This document shows, piece by piece, positions 19,148 through 28,312 of a stretch of DNA of 64,000 bases. Made by a program: the position numbers and the translations under genes. Position 1 is the stretch's first letter. Each line of letters starts with the position of its first letter. The DNA is from Pectobacterium aroidearum (GTDB lineage: Bacteria; Pseudomonadota; Gammaproteobacteria; Enterobacterales; Enterobacteriaceae). The notes beneath the pieces were generated by a model. That model had not been told where the DNA came from. It saw only the letters and a list, made by a program, of their open reading frames with translations, and searched no databases. The stretch is taken from the NCBI RefSeq assembly GCF_015689195.1, contig NZ_CP065044.1, positions 4,836,001-4,900,000 on the forward strand, given 5' to 3'.

Positions 19148-19234
19148 ACTATTCAGGTGAATGGCGTGATAAAAGCAGCATTTTCTCCCTTGCGTAGGCA
19201 GGAGGCCATGCTGTGCGAGCATAAAAAATTATCA

Positions 19235-19291
19235 AAAGACTTGTTAACAGGTCTTTGATTGATTAATTTAAAGACCTGTTAATCGGTCATA
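19235..19291 (+). promoter_or_regulatory. Palindromic operators of the toxin-antitoxin pair
   Basis: A 22-bp near-perfect palindrome, AAAGACTTGTTAACAGGTCT plus TT (19235-19256; one mismatched pair), is followed after 13 bp by a degenerate second copy (19270-19291) starting AAAGACCTGTTAA. Both sit immediately before the antitoxin start at 19303. Type II antitoxins of this class bind such palindromes to repress their own promoter, so autoregulation with two sites is likely. Confidence 0.7.
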
Positions 19292-19302
19292 AAGGGTCTA
19301 CC

Positions 19303-19554
19303 ATGCCGAATATTATATTGAGTGATACCAGTGCCAGCGTCAGTGAATTGAAAAAGAACCCGATGGCGACGGTCAATGCTGGCGACGGTCTACCTGTCGC
19401 TATTTTGAACCGCAACCAGCCTGCGTTTTATTGCATTCCTGCGGATCTTTACGAAAAAATGCTGGATGCGCTGGACGACCAGGAACTGGTTAAGCTAATC
19501 GGTGAACGCAAAAACCAGCCGCTGGTTGACGTGGATTTGGATAGTTTCCTATGA
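19303..19554 (+). CDS. Phd/YefM or RelB-type antitoxin
   Basis: 83-residue antitoxin of a type II toxin-antitoxin module. The N-terminus (SDTSASVSELKKNPMATVNAGDGLPVAILNRNQPAFYCIPADLYEKML) follows the Phd/YefM DNA-binding fold; the C-terminal tail (about 60-83), rich in acidic residues, would wrap the toxin. The stop overlaps the toxin start by four bases (ATGA at 19551-19554). Palindromic operators lie directly upstream. It should neutralise the RelE-type toxin next to it and repress the promoter. Confidence 0.9.
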   Translation: MPNIILSDTSASVSELKKNPMATVNAGDGLPVAILNRNQPAFYCIPADLYEKMLDALDDQELVKLIGERKNQPLVDVDLDSFL

Positions 19555-19838
19555 GCTATAGCGTCAAATTCAGGGAAGATGCGCTGAAAGAATGGCTCAA
19601 GCTCGATAAAACCATCCAACAGCAATTTGCCAAAAAACTAAAAAAATGCTGCGAAAATCCTCATATTCCTTCGGCAAAGTTACGGGGGATGAAGGACTGC
19701 TACAAAATAAAGCTCCGAGCATCAGGCTTTCGTTTGGTTTATGAAGTCATTGACGACATCTTGATTATTGCCGTGGTGGCGGTAGGTAAACGTGAACGCA
19801 GCGGTGTTTATCATCTGGCGAGTGAGCGAATGAGATAA
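19551..19838 (+). CDS. RelE/ParE family toxin
   Basis: 95-residue toxin of the RelE superfamily, which in most cases cleaves mRNA in the ribosomal A site. Recognised from the N-terminal MSYSVKFREDALKEWLKLDKTIQQQFAKKLKK, from LRGMKDCYKIKLRASGFRLVYEV and from the C-terminal strand IAVVAVGKRERSGVYHLA. The basic and tyrosine residues of RelE-like active sites (Arg in RLVYEV, Lys-Arg-Glu-Arg, Tyr near the end) are kept, so the toxin looks intact. Coupled to the antitoxin by an ATGA overlap. Convergent with gor. Confidence 0.9.
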   Translation: MSYSVKFREDALKEWLKLDKTIQQQFAKKLKKCCENPHIPSAKLRGMKDCYKIKLRASGFRLVYEVIDDILIIAVVAVGKRERSGVYHLASERMR

Positions 19839-19855
19839 CCGCATTAACCTGAGAA

Positions 19856-19898
19856 TAAAAAATGCCGGCAAAATAGTTCACTATTCAGCCAGCATGTT
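19856..19898. terminator. Hairpin between relE-type toxin and gor
   Basis: Stem ATGCCGGC / GCCAGCAT (one mismatched pair) enclosing a second stem AATAG / CTATT, preceded by an A-run that reads as a T-run on the minus strand. Best read as the gor terminator, possibly bidirectional. Confidence 0.55.
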
Positions 19899-19945
19899 TC
19901 CACTTTCCAGAAAAGCCGTCAGGCTCGCTTTCCTTCCCTACACCA

Positions 19946-21298
19946 TTACCGCATTGTCACAAACTCTTCCGACGCAGTCGGATGGATGGCGACGGTGTTG
20001 TCGAAGTCTTTTTTAGTCGCGCCCATTTTGACGGCAACCGCGAAGCCTTGCAGCATCTCGTCCATACCAAAACCGATGCCGTGGATGCCGACGATTTTTT
20101 CTTCTTTGCCCACGCAGACCAGCTTCATGCGGCACGGCTGACGGTGCTGTGTGACGGCGGTGTACATCGCAGTAAAGGCAGATTTATACACTTTCACCTG
20201 ATCGTCACCGTACTGCTCACGCGCCTGCGGTTCGGTCAGCCCAACGGTGCCAATCGGCGGATGGCTGAAGACGACGGTCGGGATATTGCTGTAGTCCAGA
20301 TGCTCGTCCGGTTTGTTATTAAACAAACGTTCGGACAAACGACGCCCCGCCGCGACGGCAACCGGCGTAAGCTCGACGGCACCAGTGTTATCGCCAACAG
20401 CGTAAATACCAGGGACATTGGTGTTCTGGAACTTATCGACGTTGATGTAGCCTTTGTCGTTCAGCTCTACGCCGATGACGCTCAGGTTCAGGTTATCCGT
20501 CGCTGGTTCACGACCAATCGCCCAAATCAGGCAATCGACGGTTTGTGACTGACCGTTTTCCAGCTCCAGCGTCAGGCTACCATCCGTATTCTTCACAATC
20601 GCTTTCGGGATCGACTCGGTATGCAACGTCGGCCCTTCGGTGTTCATCACTTCCACAAGCGTGTCGACAATCAACGGATCAAAGCTGCGCAGCGGCGCGT
20701 GTTTGCGTACAAACAGGTGGGTTTCAGAACCCAGTCCGTTCAGCACGCCTGCAATTTCCACCGCGATATAGCCTGCACCGACAATCGCGGTACGCTTCGG
20801 CAACGCATCCAACTCAAAGAAGCCGTCGGAATCAATACCGTACTCCGCACCGGGAATATCAGGATGAACCGGACGACCACCCGTTGCGATCAGGATATGG
20901 TCAGCCGTAATTTTTTCGCCGTTCACTTCCACCGTGTGCGCATCGACAAAGCGGGCAAAACCGTGGATGACATCGACCTTATTCTTGCCCAGCACGTTAT
21001 CATACGACTGGTGGATGCGATCGATGTAGGCGCTACGGTTCTTGACCAACGTGCCCCAGTTGAACTGGTTCACCGTGGTATCGAACCCGTAATCCGGCCC
21101 ATACTGATGGATCGCTTCGGCAATCTGCGCCGCATGCCACATCACTTTCTTCGGCACGCAGCCGACATTGACGCAGGTGCCGCCCAGATATTTCGCTTCG
21201 ATCAACGCACATTTTTGTCCATACATCGCCGCGCGGTTGATAGATGCGATACCGCCGCTGCCGCCGCCAATAGCAAGATAGTCATAGTGTTTGGTCAT
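19946..21298 (-). CDS. gor: Glutathione reductase
   Basis: NADPH-dependent FAD enzyme that regenerates glutathione from glutathione disulfide in the cytoplasm. I take the start MTKHYDY at 21298, giving 450 residues as in E. coli; an ATG four codons earlier is possible but has no better ribosome-binding site. FAD motif GGGSGG (11-16), redox pair Cys42/Cys47 in [18 protein letters not shown] motif [12 protein letters not shown]-binding [17 protein letters not shown], and catalytic His439/Glu444 in HPTASEEF are all present. Convergent with the toxin-antitoxin pair and followed upstream by rlmJ on the same strand. Confidence 0.97.
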   Translation of the reverse strand: MTKHYDYLAIGGGSGGIASINRAAMYGQKCALIEAKYLGGTCVNVGCVPKKVMWHAAQIAEAIHQYGPDYGFDTTVNQFNWGTLVKNRSAYIDRIHQSYDNVLGKNKVDVIHGFARFVDAHTVEVNGEKITADHILIATGGRPVHPDIPGAEYGIDSDGFFELDALPKRTAIVGAGYIAVEIAGVLNGLGSETHLFVRKHAPLRSFDPLIVDTLVEVMNTEGPTLHTESIPKAIVKNTDGSLTLELENGQSQTVDCLIWAIGREPATDNLNLSVIGVELNDKGYINVDKFQNTNVPGIYAVGDNTGAVELTPVAVAAGRRLSERLFNNKPDEHLDYSNIPTVVFSHPPIGTVGLTEPQAREQYGDDQVKVYKSAFTAMYTAVTQHRQPCRMKLVCVGKEEKIVGIHGIGFGMDEMLQGFAVAVKMGATKKDFDNTVAIHPTASEEFVTMR

Positions 21299-21426
21299 CA
21301 GTGTATCCATGCTTAAGTGAATAAAATTTGCCTAGAGTGTAACGCCAGAGCCCTATGCCGAATAAAGGTTATGCCTATGGTTGCGATAGGAAAAACCGAC
21401 CGCGTCCCCCACCACAACCGTGTGCA

Positions 21427-22269
21427 TTACTCCGGTACGATTTGCTCCACCAGCGTATGTCCGGTGCCTTCCGGTACCAGCACGCTATGCAGCCACGGCA
21501 GCACGCTTTTCATCTGCGATGCCAGCTTCCACGGCGGGTTAATCACAATCATGCCCGACGCCGTCATACCGTAGCGATCGCTATCCGGCAGCACCGCCAG
21601 CTCAATTTGCAGAATGTTGCGAATGCCCGTGGCTTCCAGCTCTTTCAGCATACGTTTGATATTCTGACGCAGCACCACCGGATACCACAGCGCAAAGACG
21701 CCAGTGGCAAAACGCTTATGCCCTTCCTGAATACCTTTCACCACAGCTTGATAGTCCGTTTTCAACTCATACGGTGGATCGATCAGTACGAAACCGCGAC
21801 GAGAAAGCGGCGGCAACTGTGATTTCAACTGCTGGTAGCCATCGTCGCGCAGCACTTTGGTACGCGAATCTTTCTGGAACTCATTGCGCAGCAGCGGGAA
21901 ATCGCTGGGGTGCAGCTCGGTCAGGTGAAGCTTGTCCTGCTCACGCAGCAATTGGCGCGCAATCAGCGGGGAACCGGGGTAATAGCGCAGTTGGCCGTTG
22001 TGGTTATAGGTGTGTACGGCCTGCATGTAAGGTTCGAGTTCAGCCGGAATGTCGTCACGTTGCCAGATTTTCGCGATGCCATCCAGATACTCGCCCGTGC
22101 GCTCGGCGTGTTCGCCGCTGAGCTGGTAGCGGCCGGCACCCGCGTGGGTATCCAGATACAGGAAAGGTTTTTCTTTCTCTTTCAGGGCAGTGATGATCAG
22201 GCTCTGAACGGTGTGCTTCAGCACGTCGGCGTGATTGCCGGCATGGAAACTGTGGCGGTAACTTAACAT
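21427..22269 (-). CDS. rlmJ: 23S rRNA (adenine-2030 N6) methyltransferase
   Basis: S-adenosylmethionine-dependent methyltransferase making m6A2030 in 23S rRNA. The 280-residue product matches E. coli RlmJ in length; conserved segments include MLSYRHSFHAGNHADVLKH at the start, the SAM-site YLDTHAGAGRYQL (38-50) and the catalytic DPPYE at 164-168. The ATG at 22269 is in the usual place. It lies upstream of gor on the same strand with a 128-bp gap. An ERIC repeat sits 50 bp beyond its start. Confidence 0.97.
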   Translation of the reverse strand: MLSYRHSFHAGNHADVLKHTVQSLIITALKEKEKPFLYLDTHAGAGRYQLSGEHAERTGEYLDGIAKIWQRDDIPAELEPYMQAVHTYNHNGQLRYYPGSPLIARQLLREQDKLHLTELHPSDFPLLRNEFQKDSRTKVLRDDGYQQLKSQLPPLSRRGFVLIDPPYELKTDYQAVVKGIQEGHKRFATGVFALWYPVVLRQNIKRMLKELEATGIRNILQIELAVLPDSDRYGMTASGMIVINPPWKLASQMKSVLPWLHSVLVPEGTGHTLVEQIVPE

Positions 22270-22622
<353 letters not shown>

Positions 22623-23351
22623 ATGATGGAATTGGACATTATTCTGATGGAACCTGAATATCAGCGCTGGCTGATGGCGCTTTCCGCCCCAATGGTCGCC
22701 CTCAATATCAAGTACGGCGCCCGCTTCTTCGACCCGACCTTTTATGAGCCCGGTGAAACCATCAGTCTGAGCAACAGCTGGGGTATCACTTCCCGCGAGG
22801 GGCTGATCTCAATGATTAACGATATGACAGACGGCGGCCATGCCGAGCGTCTGGCGTATTACTACCACCTTTGGCACCACCTGACGGCATCCGAATGGCA
22901 ACAGCATTGCGCCAATCAATCTGAAGAAGCACAAGGTGCGCTCATGCTGGTGACCGAAACGGCCGCGCTATGCGGCGAAGGTGGAATACGCGCCTGGGAT
23001 CTGGGGCGCATGAGTTTCCTGAGCCGCGTCGGGTTACTCAACGGCTGGATTAGTGAAAAAGAGAACCTGTGGATTCACACCCGTCTGGCCGACAGGGCGC
23101 GTTACTATTACCGCAGTTGGGAAAATTATTACGCCGCATTCTTGATCGGCCGCACCTACTGGCTTTCTTCGGATGAGGAAGACCCGGAATGCCAGCGCTA
23201 CATTTTCAGCAACGCTAGCCAGAATCCTGACTACATTGACCAGATCGGCACGCTCTACACTCACCCAGACTGCCCGATTCATGACCTCGACTGGGATGTT
23301 GATCCGATAGAAATGGATAAGCCCGAGTCCTTACCAGAAGCGGAAATATAA
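22623..23351 (+). CDS. DUF1266 protein, YbeU/YbeR-like
   Basis: 242-residue protein of the DUF1266 family, related to E. coli YbeU/YbeR. Family features are the N-terminal EPEYQRWLMALSAPMVALN, LSNSWGITSREGLISMINDMTDGGHAERLAYYYHLW and AWDLGRMSFLSRVGLLNGWISE, a Trp- and Tyr-rich helical protein without signal peptide or membrane helix. Its stop overlaps the start of the J-domain gene by one base (TAATG), so the two are cotranscribed. Together with hscC on the other side they form the E. coli-like ybeU-djlC-hscC arrangement. Function unknown; a client or adaptor of the Hsp70 HscC is plausible inference. Confidence 0.85.
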   Translation: MMELDIILMEPEYQRWLMALSAPMVALNIKYGARFFDPTFYEPGETISLSNSWGITSREGLISMINDMTDGGHAERLAYYYHLWHHLTASEWQQHCANQSEEAQGALMLVTETAALCGEGGIRAWDLGRMSFLSRVGLLNGWISEKENLWIHTRLADRARYYYRSWENYYAAFLIGRTYWLSSDEEDPECQRYIFSNASQNPDYIDQIGTLYTHPDCPIHDLDWDVDPIEMDKPESLPEAEI

Positions 23352-26080
23352 TGGACACACTGTGCTGGCAGCGATTAGGCATTGAGCCGACTCAGGATCT
23401 GGATGTTATCCGTCAGGCCTATCGTCAAAAAATACCGCAGTTTCACCCGGAAACCGACCCCGAGGGCTTTAAGCAGTTGCGCGAGGCGTACGATACCGCC
23501 TGCAAACTGGCGAAAAATCCTGTGTCGTTAGGTGATGAAGAACAGACCGCAACAGAATCGTGCGACACTCCCCAGACAACCGAGAATGCCTCTGCCGAAC
23601 ACGCCGATCCCCAGGCAGAAGCGCTGGTTAACGCGTTTGATCAGCTGCTAGGCAATCCGGCCGAACGCGTCGTTCCGCTGTACTGGGAACGTTACATTCA
23701 GCGACTGAACCAACACACTTTCGATGTGATCGATCGCATTCGCTGGCCGCTGCTCCAGCGCCTGATGAGCGAACCTTGCATCTCCATCCGCTGTGTTCGC
23801 ACACTGGCCGAACGCCTGCGCTGGCAGCAGCGGCAGGGTGAACTGTCTGGCGACGGGGTGGAAGATGTCCGTCACTTCCTCGACTCGCTCGACTATGAAG
23901 ATCTGTTCGATTTCTCCCTGCTCTCACACCTGAACCGGCCCGCACAGTTGGAAACCATCTTCTATTTCCAGCAGGCTAACGGAACGTACTGGAACCGTCC
24001 GGCATTTATGTTGGGCACGCTGCTGCGTAATCCGACCGCGATTTATTGGCCTGACAGCCCGGCGCTGATGCAAAAACTGGCGCGCTGGCACAGCCATGCC
24101 GGTGTCCCTAACGCCATACTGCGCGATTACTGTCTGCAGCAGTTGGACACAACACCGAACGACGCGGAATGGCTTGCGCTCAGTGCCAGCCTCTGTGCCC
24201 TGAGCGGAGAAGACGAACGCGCCTTCACGCTGTGGCTGACACTTTATCAGCACACTCACCATGCACAGGCGGAGCAATGGCTGATCGACTGGTGTAAACA
24301 GCACCAGCCGGATGCCCTTCCCTTACTGATTCAGTCGTTCAACTACACGCCAGCACCGGATCTGACGGGGTTAGCGCTGGACGATCCGCGCCAACGCTTC
24401 TTCATTTCACAGCACAACACCCAGATGCTGATACGCTGGGGAGAGGCGCTGAAACTGCCGCTGTCGCCGATGGCGGAAAGCTACGCCCGCTGGAAGCTGG
24501 GCAAGCAGGAGCTACGGGATATCTACCGACACCTGCTGCTACACAGCGGGGAGGCCATTCAGGATCGCCTGTATTGGCACGCCAGCATGTTAACCGTGGG
24601 TAATGAGCGCCTGTTGCAGGACATTCTGGCGCAACCGTTGCCCGACGAACCACTGTATGCGTTGATCTTACAGGGATTACAGTTTCAGGCAGCACAGCGC
24701 CTGTCCTGGCTGAATACCTCCGGCGCGATCCATGCTTTCACGGAATGGCTGTATTCGCCGTCAGAAGCGGAGTTGCCCAGTGTGTTCACCAACCAGAAAT
24801 CATTCGCCTGGCTGCAAGCGCAAACCTGGCTGCGGCAATGGCGTCCGCTGTCGCTGAATCAGCTAAACAAACTGTATAGCAGCGGCATACACACGGAGGA
24901 AATCGACCCGATCAATGATTGTCTGGTCGAACTGTCCGCACGCTACGAGTGCGATGCGTCTCTGGCACCGCAAGGGGTGGAAAAGCCGCAGGATCTCAGC
25001 GCCAGAGAGGAACTGAGACAGGCAATTTTGATCGCATTAATGATGACCGATCCAACCTCGTGTCTGGGGTTACCGCGCCAGTCGGTGCTGCCTGAACTGG
25101 CCTTAACCCACCCAGCGCATTCACTCTCTCGACTCTTTCGCAAGGCGGAATGCCGTCATGACGATGCAGTAACACCGCTGAAAAAGCAGTTGGTGCTCAG
25201 CGACCCGCTGCACTATCACTGCTGGATGAACTTCCCCGTTTCTATTGAGGAGTATCTCAACAGCAGCGAGATGTACAGCGCGTCTGCGGCGAGCCATTTT
25301 TATCTTGCCGATGCGCGCTGGCAGGCAGAGTTGGCGACATCGCCCATTATCTACCAGATCTTTTTCCACACGTTCTATGCACTCATGGGGGAAGAAGAAC
25401 AGACATCGCAGCACCTTGAACGGCTGGCCGCGCTCCCCGTAGAAATGGAACAGGAGGAAGCGATACGCACCGCCTTTACCGAAGGGTCGGACGAGTTGGA
25501 GAAACAGCTAAAACAGTTCTCCGATGACAAGCGGGTCACCCTCATCGGCAAGCTGATTCAGAGCTGTGCAAAAGATGACACATTCCTGTTCGATAACAGC
25601 GATCAGGGTTTCTTAGCCGAGCATGTGTCCTATCCGCACGAAGACGTCACGCTGCGGCTGGTCGCAAAAGTCCTGCTGCAATGTGCCGATCGGCGTGAAC
25701 GCCTGTTCAAAGCCGCACCGGCTAAAAAGAGCTACTGGTGGCAGTTCTGGCGCACAAACGCCCGCATTGGCCGTCTCGGTTTTCTGATACAGGGCGGGTT
25801 GGGAAGCTATTTTCTCTATCGCGCGAGTGACTGGATAGGGTCGCCGCCGCCGTATATTGAAGGGCTGCTGATAGTGCTCATCGTGCTCAATCTGCTGGTT
25901 GCCACACGCCGACGCTATAACGACATCGGCTACAGTAAGCCGTGGGGGATGAGTTTCTTTAGCCTACTCATCCCGATATTTCTGCTGCTCCCCTTATTGG
26001 CACCGAGCATTAACCGCTGGAACCAATTCGGGCCGCCACCGGCTGGCAAGAAGACCGACACCGGCACCACATCGGCCTGA
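23351..26080 (+). CDS. Large J-domain protein with DUF805-like membrane tail (DjlB/DjlC relative)
   Basis: 909-residue protein. An N-terminal J-like domain (about 1-60) reads WQRLGIEPTQDLDVIRQAYRQKI then FHPETDPEGFKQLREAYD; the canonical HPD motif is HPE (residues 32-34). The long middle (about 100-790) is Leu/Trp-rich and looks like helical repeats (for example DAEWLALSASLCALSGEDER). The end (about 795-895) resembles DUF805: SYWWQFWRTNARIGRLGFL, two or three hydrophobic helices and RRRYNDIGYS. E. coli DjlB and DjlC, remembered as about 480 residues, are much shorter, so this is an expanded form. It probably acts at the inner membrane as co-chaperone for HscC, encoded convergently 44 bp away. 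The HPE variant is seen in related J proteins, but whether it stimulates ATPase here is unknown. Confidence 0.85.
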   Translation: MDTLCWQRLGIEPTQDLDVIRQAYRQKIPQFHPETDPEGFKQLREAYDTACKLAKNPVSLGDEEQTATESCDTPQTTENASAEHADPQAEALVNAFDQLLGNPAERVVPLYWERYIQRLNQHTFDVIDRIRWPLLQRLMSEPCISIRCVRTLAERLRWQQRQGELSGDGVEDVRHFLDSLDYEDLFDFSLLSHLNRPAQLETIFYFQQANGTYWNRPAFMLGTLLRNPTAIYWPDSPALMQKLARWHSHAGVPNAILRDYCLQQLDTTPNDAEWLALSASLCALSGEDERAFTLWLTLYQHTHHAQAEQWLIDWCKQHQPDALPLLIQSFNYTPAPDLTGLALDDPRQRFFISQHNTQMLIRWGEALKLPLSPMAESYARWKLGKQELRDIYRHLLLHSGEAIQDRLYWHASMLTVGNERLLQDILAQPLPDEPLYALILQGLQFQAAQRLSWLNTSGAIHAFTEWLYSPSEAELPSVFTNQKSFAWLQAQTWLRQWRPLSLNQLNKLYSSGIHTEEIDPINDCLVELSARYECDASLAPQGVEKPQDLSAREELRQAILIALMMTDPTSCLGLPRQSVLPELALTHPAHSLSRLFRKAECRHDDAVTPLKKQLVLSDPLHYHCWMNFPVSIEEYLNSSEMYSASAASHFYLADARWQAELATSPIIYQIFFHTFYALMGEEEQTSQHLERLAALPVEMEQEEAIRTAFTEGSDELEKQLKQFSDDKRVTLIGKLIQSCAKDDTFLFDNSDQGFLAEHVSYPHEDVTLRLVAKVLLQCADRRERLFKAAPAKKSYWWQFWRTNARIGRLGFLIQGGLGSYFLYRASDWIGSPPPYIEGLLIVLIVLNLLVATRRRYNDIGYSKPWGMSFFSLLIPIFLLLPLLAPSINRWNQFGPPPAGKKTDTGTTSA

Positions 26081-26085
26081 CGAAA

Positions 26086-26122
26086 ATAATTTGGGCGGCG
26101 TAGCCATTACACGCCGCCCAAA
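26086..26122. terminator. Bidirectional terminator between the J-protein gene and hscC
   Basis: Perfect 12-bp stem TTTGGGCGGCGT (26090-26101) / ACGCCGCCCAAA (26111-26122) with a 9-base loop in the 44-bp gap between convergent genes, flanked by A-rich sequence on the left and hence T-rich on the minus strand. Strong GC stem with AAA/TTT base supports intrinsic termination. Confidence 0.75.
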
Positions 26123-26124
26123 CA

Positions 26125-27816
26125 TCAGCGATAGACCTCATCCAGATACTGCTCAATACGCTGCCGCGTTTCGTCAATGGCGGGGGCATATTGCCCCGCC
26201 AGCACCTGTTCAAAATCCCGCAGCCAGAAGCCGATCTGCTCCCGCTCTTCCAGACGCGTCTGCGCCCAGGCTTTTTCCAGCCGCGCCAGCAGGTTGCGGT
26301 TCATCAGATTATCTCTGGGGTGAATCTTCAGCGCTTGCAGCTTATGGTGGCTTTTCTGTTGCTGCTCGGCACTTAGCCCCGTCGGACTGCGATCGATCAC
26401 TTTCGTGAAGTTATCGCCGCTGTCCGGCAGGTTAACATCCACTTCCAGCAGCCCATTGATGTCATAACTGAAACGTACCTCAATAGATTGCTTATATGAT
26501 TTCGCTTTTATCGGCATGGTGAATTCATCGATAAACACGTTGTTATCGACGTAAGGGCTTTCTCCCTGATAAATCGCGATGCAGATACTGTCCTGCCCAG
26601 GTGACCCAGTGGAAAACGTTTCAACCCTTGAGGTCGGCACCACCGTATTGCGCTCCAGTATGGGAGAAAACAGGCCGTTTTGTTTATCGTTGGCGGTCTT
26701 AATCCCGAGGGTATACGGACAAACGTCCGTCAGGATCACTTCTTCGATATCCTGCTCGCGTAGCCGGCAAGCGGCCTGCACCGCCGCACCTTTGGCGACA
26801 ACGGTATCTGCATCCAGATGCTGGTAAGGTAATTTGCCAAACAGCCTGACCACCAGCTTCTGGATAATCGACATCTTTGATGCCCCGCCGACCAGCACCA
26901 CATGGTCTAACTGCTCTGGTTTCAGGCGAGCATCATGCAGCGCCTGCTCTATCGGGGCTCGAATGCGGTTCATCAACGGCAGCCACGCTGCTTCGATATC
27001 TTCATCATTCAACACAATACGCCAGTCTTCCTCGCGCCAGTGCCACACCAGCTCATTCGATTGGGAAGGAAAACCGGGCTGACATTTCAGCGCTTCAGCC
27101 TGACTGTAAAGACGTGCCAGATCCGTCGCTGGAATCACCGTATCCTCAAGCTTCCACGCTTTCAGACAGCTTTTTACCATCGCCTGCGTGAAATCTTCGC
27201 CACCCAGATAGTTGTCACCCGCCGAACTGTGTACCTCGATCAGCGGAAACGCATACTCCAGCACGCTGACGTCGAAAGTGCCGCCGCCTAAGTCGAAGAC
27301 CAGCGTACGCCCCAGCTCCTGTGTGTGTAAGCCGTAAGCCATAGAGGCGGCGGTAGGCTCATTGATTAAGCGAACCGCATTTAGCTCCGCCAGTTCCGCC
27401 GCAAAACGCGTCTGCTTGCGCTGTTCATCGCTGAAATAGGCTGGCACGGAAATCACGACATCCTTGATGGGATGCCCGAGATAACTTTCCGCATCGGCTT
27501 TGAGCGATTTCAGCACCATGGCTGACAGTTCGGCAGGAGAGAACGTTTTGTCCCCAAGTCTGAAGGTTTTCTTGCTCCCCATATAACGCTTAAACAGCGA
27601 TGCCGACACCTGTGGATGCGTCGTTAAACGGGAAATCGCGGGTTTACCTACCAGAATGCTGCCGTCGTCATCAAGGCTGACGGCCGAGGGCGTGAAGTTA
27701 TCATTTAGCGCATTCGGTATCAGGCGTGCCTCGCCATGTTGCCAAACGCTAATCAGGCTGTTTGTCGTGCCCAGATCGATACCAATCGCCGGAGAAGCGT
27801 CTTGCGGGTGCATCAT
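26125..27816 (-). CDS. hscC: Hsp70 family chaperone HscC
   Basis: Cytoplasmic Hsp70 of 563 residues, the length of E. coli HscC (about 556) and shorter than DnaK because of a reduced C-terminal lid. Nucleotide-binding domain motifs are GIDLGTTNS (12-20), INEPTAASMAYG, VFDLGGGTFDVSVLE and VVLVGGASKMSIIQ; the substrate domain contains ILERNTVVPTSR and the YDINGLLEVDV strand. It has AAGGA before ATG 27816. HscC is reported to have fast nucleotide exchange, to bind sigma-70 and to work with DjlC. The gene is convergent with the J-protein gene and a perfect hairpin separates them. Confidence 0.95.
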   Translation of the reverse strand: MMHPQDASPAIGIDLGTTNSLISVWQHGEARLIPNALNDNFTPSAVSLDDDGSILVGKPAISRLTTHPQVSASLFKRYMGSKKTFRLGDKTFSPAELSAMVLKSLKADAESYLGHPIKDVVISVPAYFSDEQRKQTRFAAELAELNAVRLINEPTAASMAYGLHTQELGRTLVFDLGGGTFDVSVLEYAFPLIEVHSSAGDNYLGGEDFTQAMVKSCLKAWKLEDTVIPATDLARLYSQAEALKCQPGFPSQSNELVWHWREEDWRIVLNDEDIEAAWLPLMNRIRAPIEQALHDARLKPEQLDHVVLVGGASKMSIIQKLVVRLFGKLPYQHLDADTVVAKGAAVQAACRLREQDIEEVILTDVCPYTLGIKTANDKQNGLFSPILERNTVVPTSRVETFSTGSPGQDSICIAIYQGESPYVDNNVFIDEFTMPIKAKSYKQSIEVRFSYDINGLLEVDVNLPDSGDNFTKVIDRSPTGLSAEQQQKSHHKLQALKIHPRDNLMNRNLLARLEKAWAQTRLEEREQIGFWLRDFEQVLAGQYAPAIDETRQRIEQYLDEVYR

Positions 27817-27964
27817 GCTGTTATTCCTTGTTAACTATTCCGTATTCCCAGAGTGCCCATCAGGCGCAGACAACCAGCCCGTTCAGCAAGCAGGGCAATA
27901 GTATATGACCGCGTATGACGGATTCAGGAATATTTTTCAACAGATCTGGTGAGTGATAAATAAG

Positions 27965-27988
27965 CGTTATATCATTAAATATATAACG
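27965..27988. promoter_or_regulatory. Palindrome upstream of the DUF2623 gene
   Basis: Perfect inverted repeat CGTTATAT / ATATAACG with an 8-base AT-rich centre, 20 bp before the start codon at 28009 and in the short gap shared with divergent hscC. It could be an operator or an AT-rich promoter element; no known regulator consensus was recognised. Confidence 0.45.
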
Positions 27989-28008
27989 ATCATTCACGGA
28001 GCATTATT

Positions 28009-28302
28009 ATGGGAAACCATTTTGAGCGGGGTGTCCTCGCCGGGCTGAGATCCGCCAGCCCAAAATCCACCAACGACATCCACCCTTACTGCTACGATTA
28101 TCGGCGCGGCTATATCTGCGGCTATGCTCACAATCTGGCGGAAACCAAAGGCGACCGTCAGCAGGCCGCCTTCGAAGCAGGGTTGTTGTCACGCCGCTAC
28201 GGGCTGGAACGGGAGAGAATCGCAGAATTCTTTACTGAACAAGGCAACCCTTATGCGATTCGGTTTTTTTATGCGGGCTATGACGCCAACACGGCAAGCT
28301 AG
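28009..28302 (+). CDS. DUF2623 family small protein (YghW-like)
   Basis: 97-residue soluble protein of the DUF2623 family, like E. coli YghW. The pattern NHFERGVLAGLRSA, then CYDYRRGYICGYAH, then GDRQQAAFEAGLLSRRYGLERERIAEFF, ending with RFFYAGY is the family signature. Start ATG 28009 follows GGAGC at a normal distance. It ends 10 bp from the convergent TonB-family gene. No function is established for the family. Confidence 0.85.
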   Translation: MGNHFERGVLAGLRSASPKSTNDIHPYCYDYRRGYICGYAHNLAETKGDRQQAAFEAGLLSRRYGLERERIAEFFTEQGNPYAIRFFYAGYDANTAS

Positions 28303-28312
28303 CTGATGCCGA

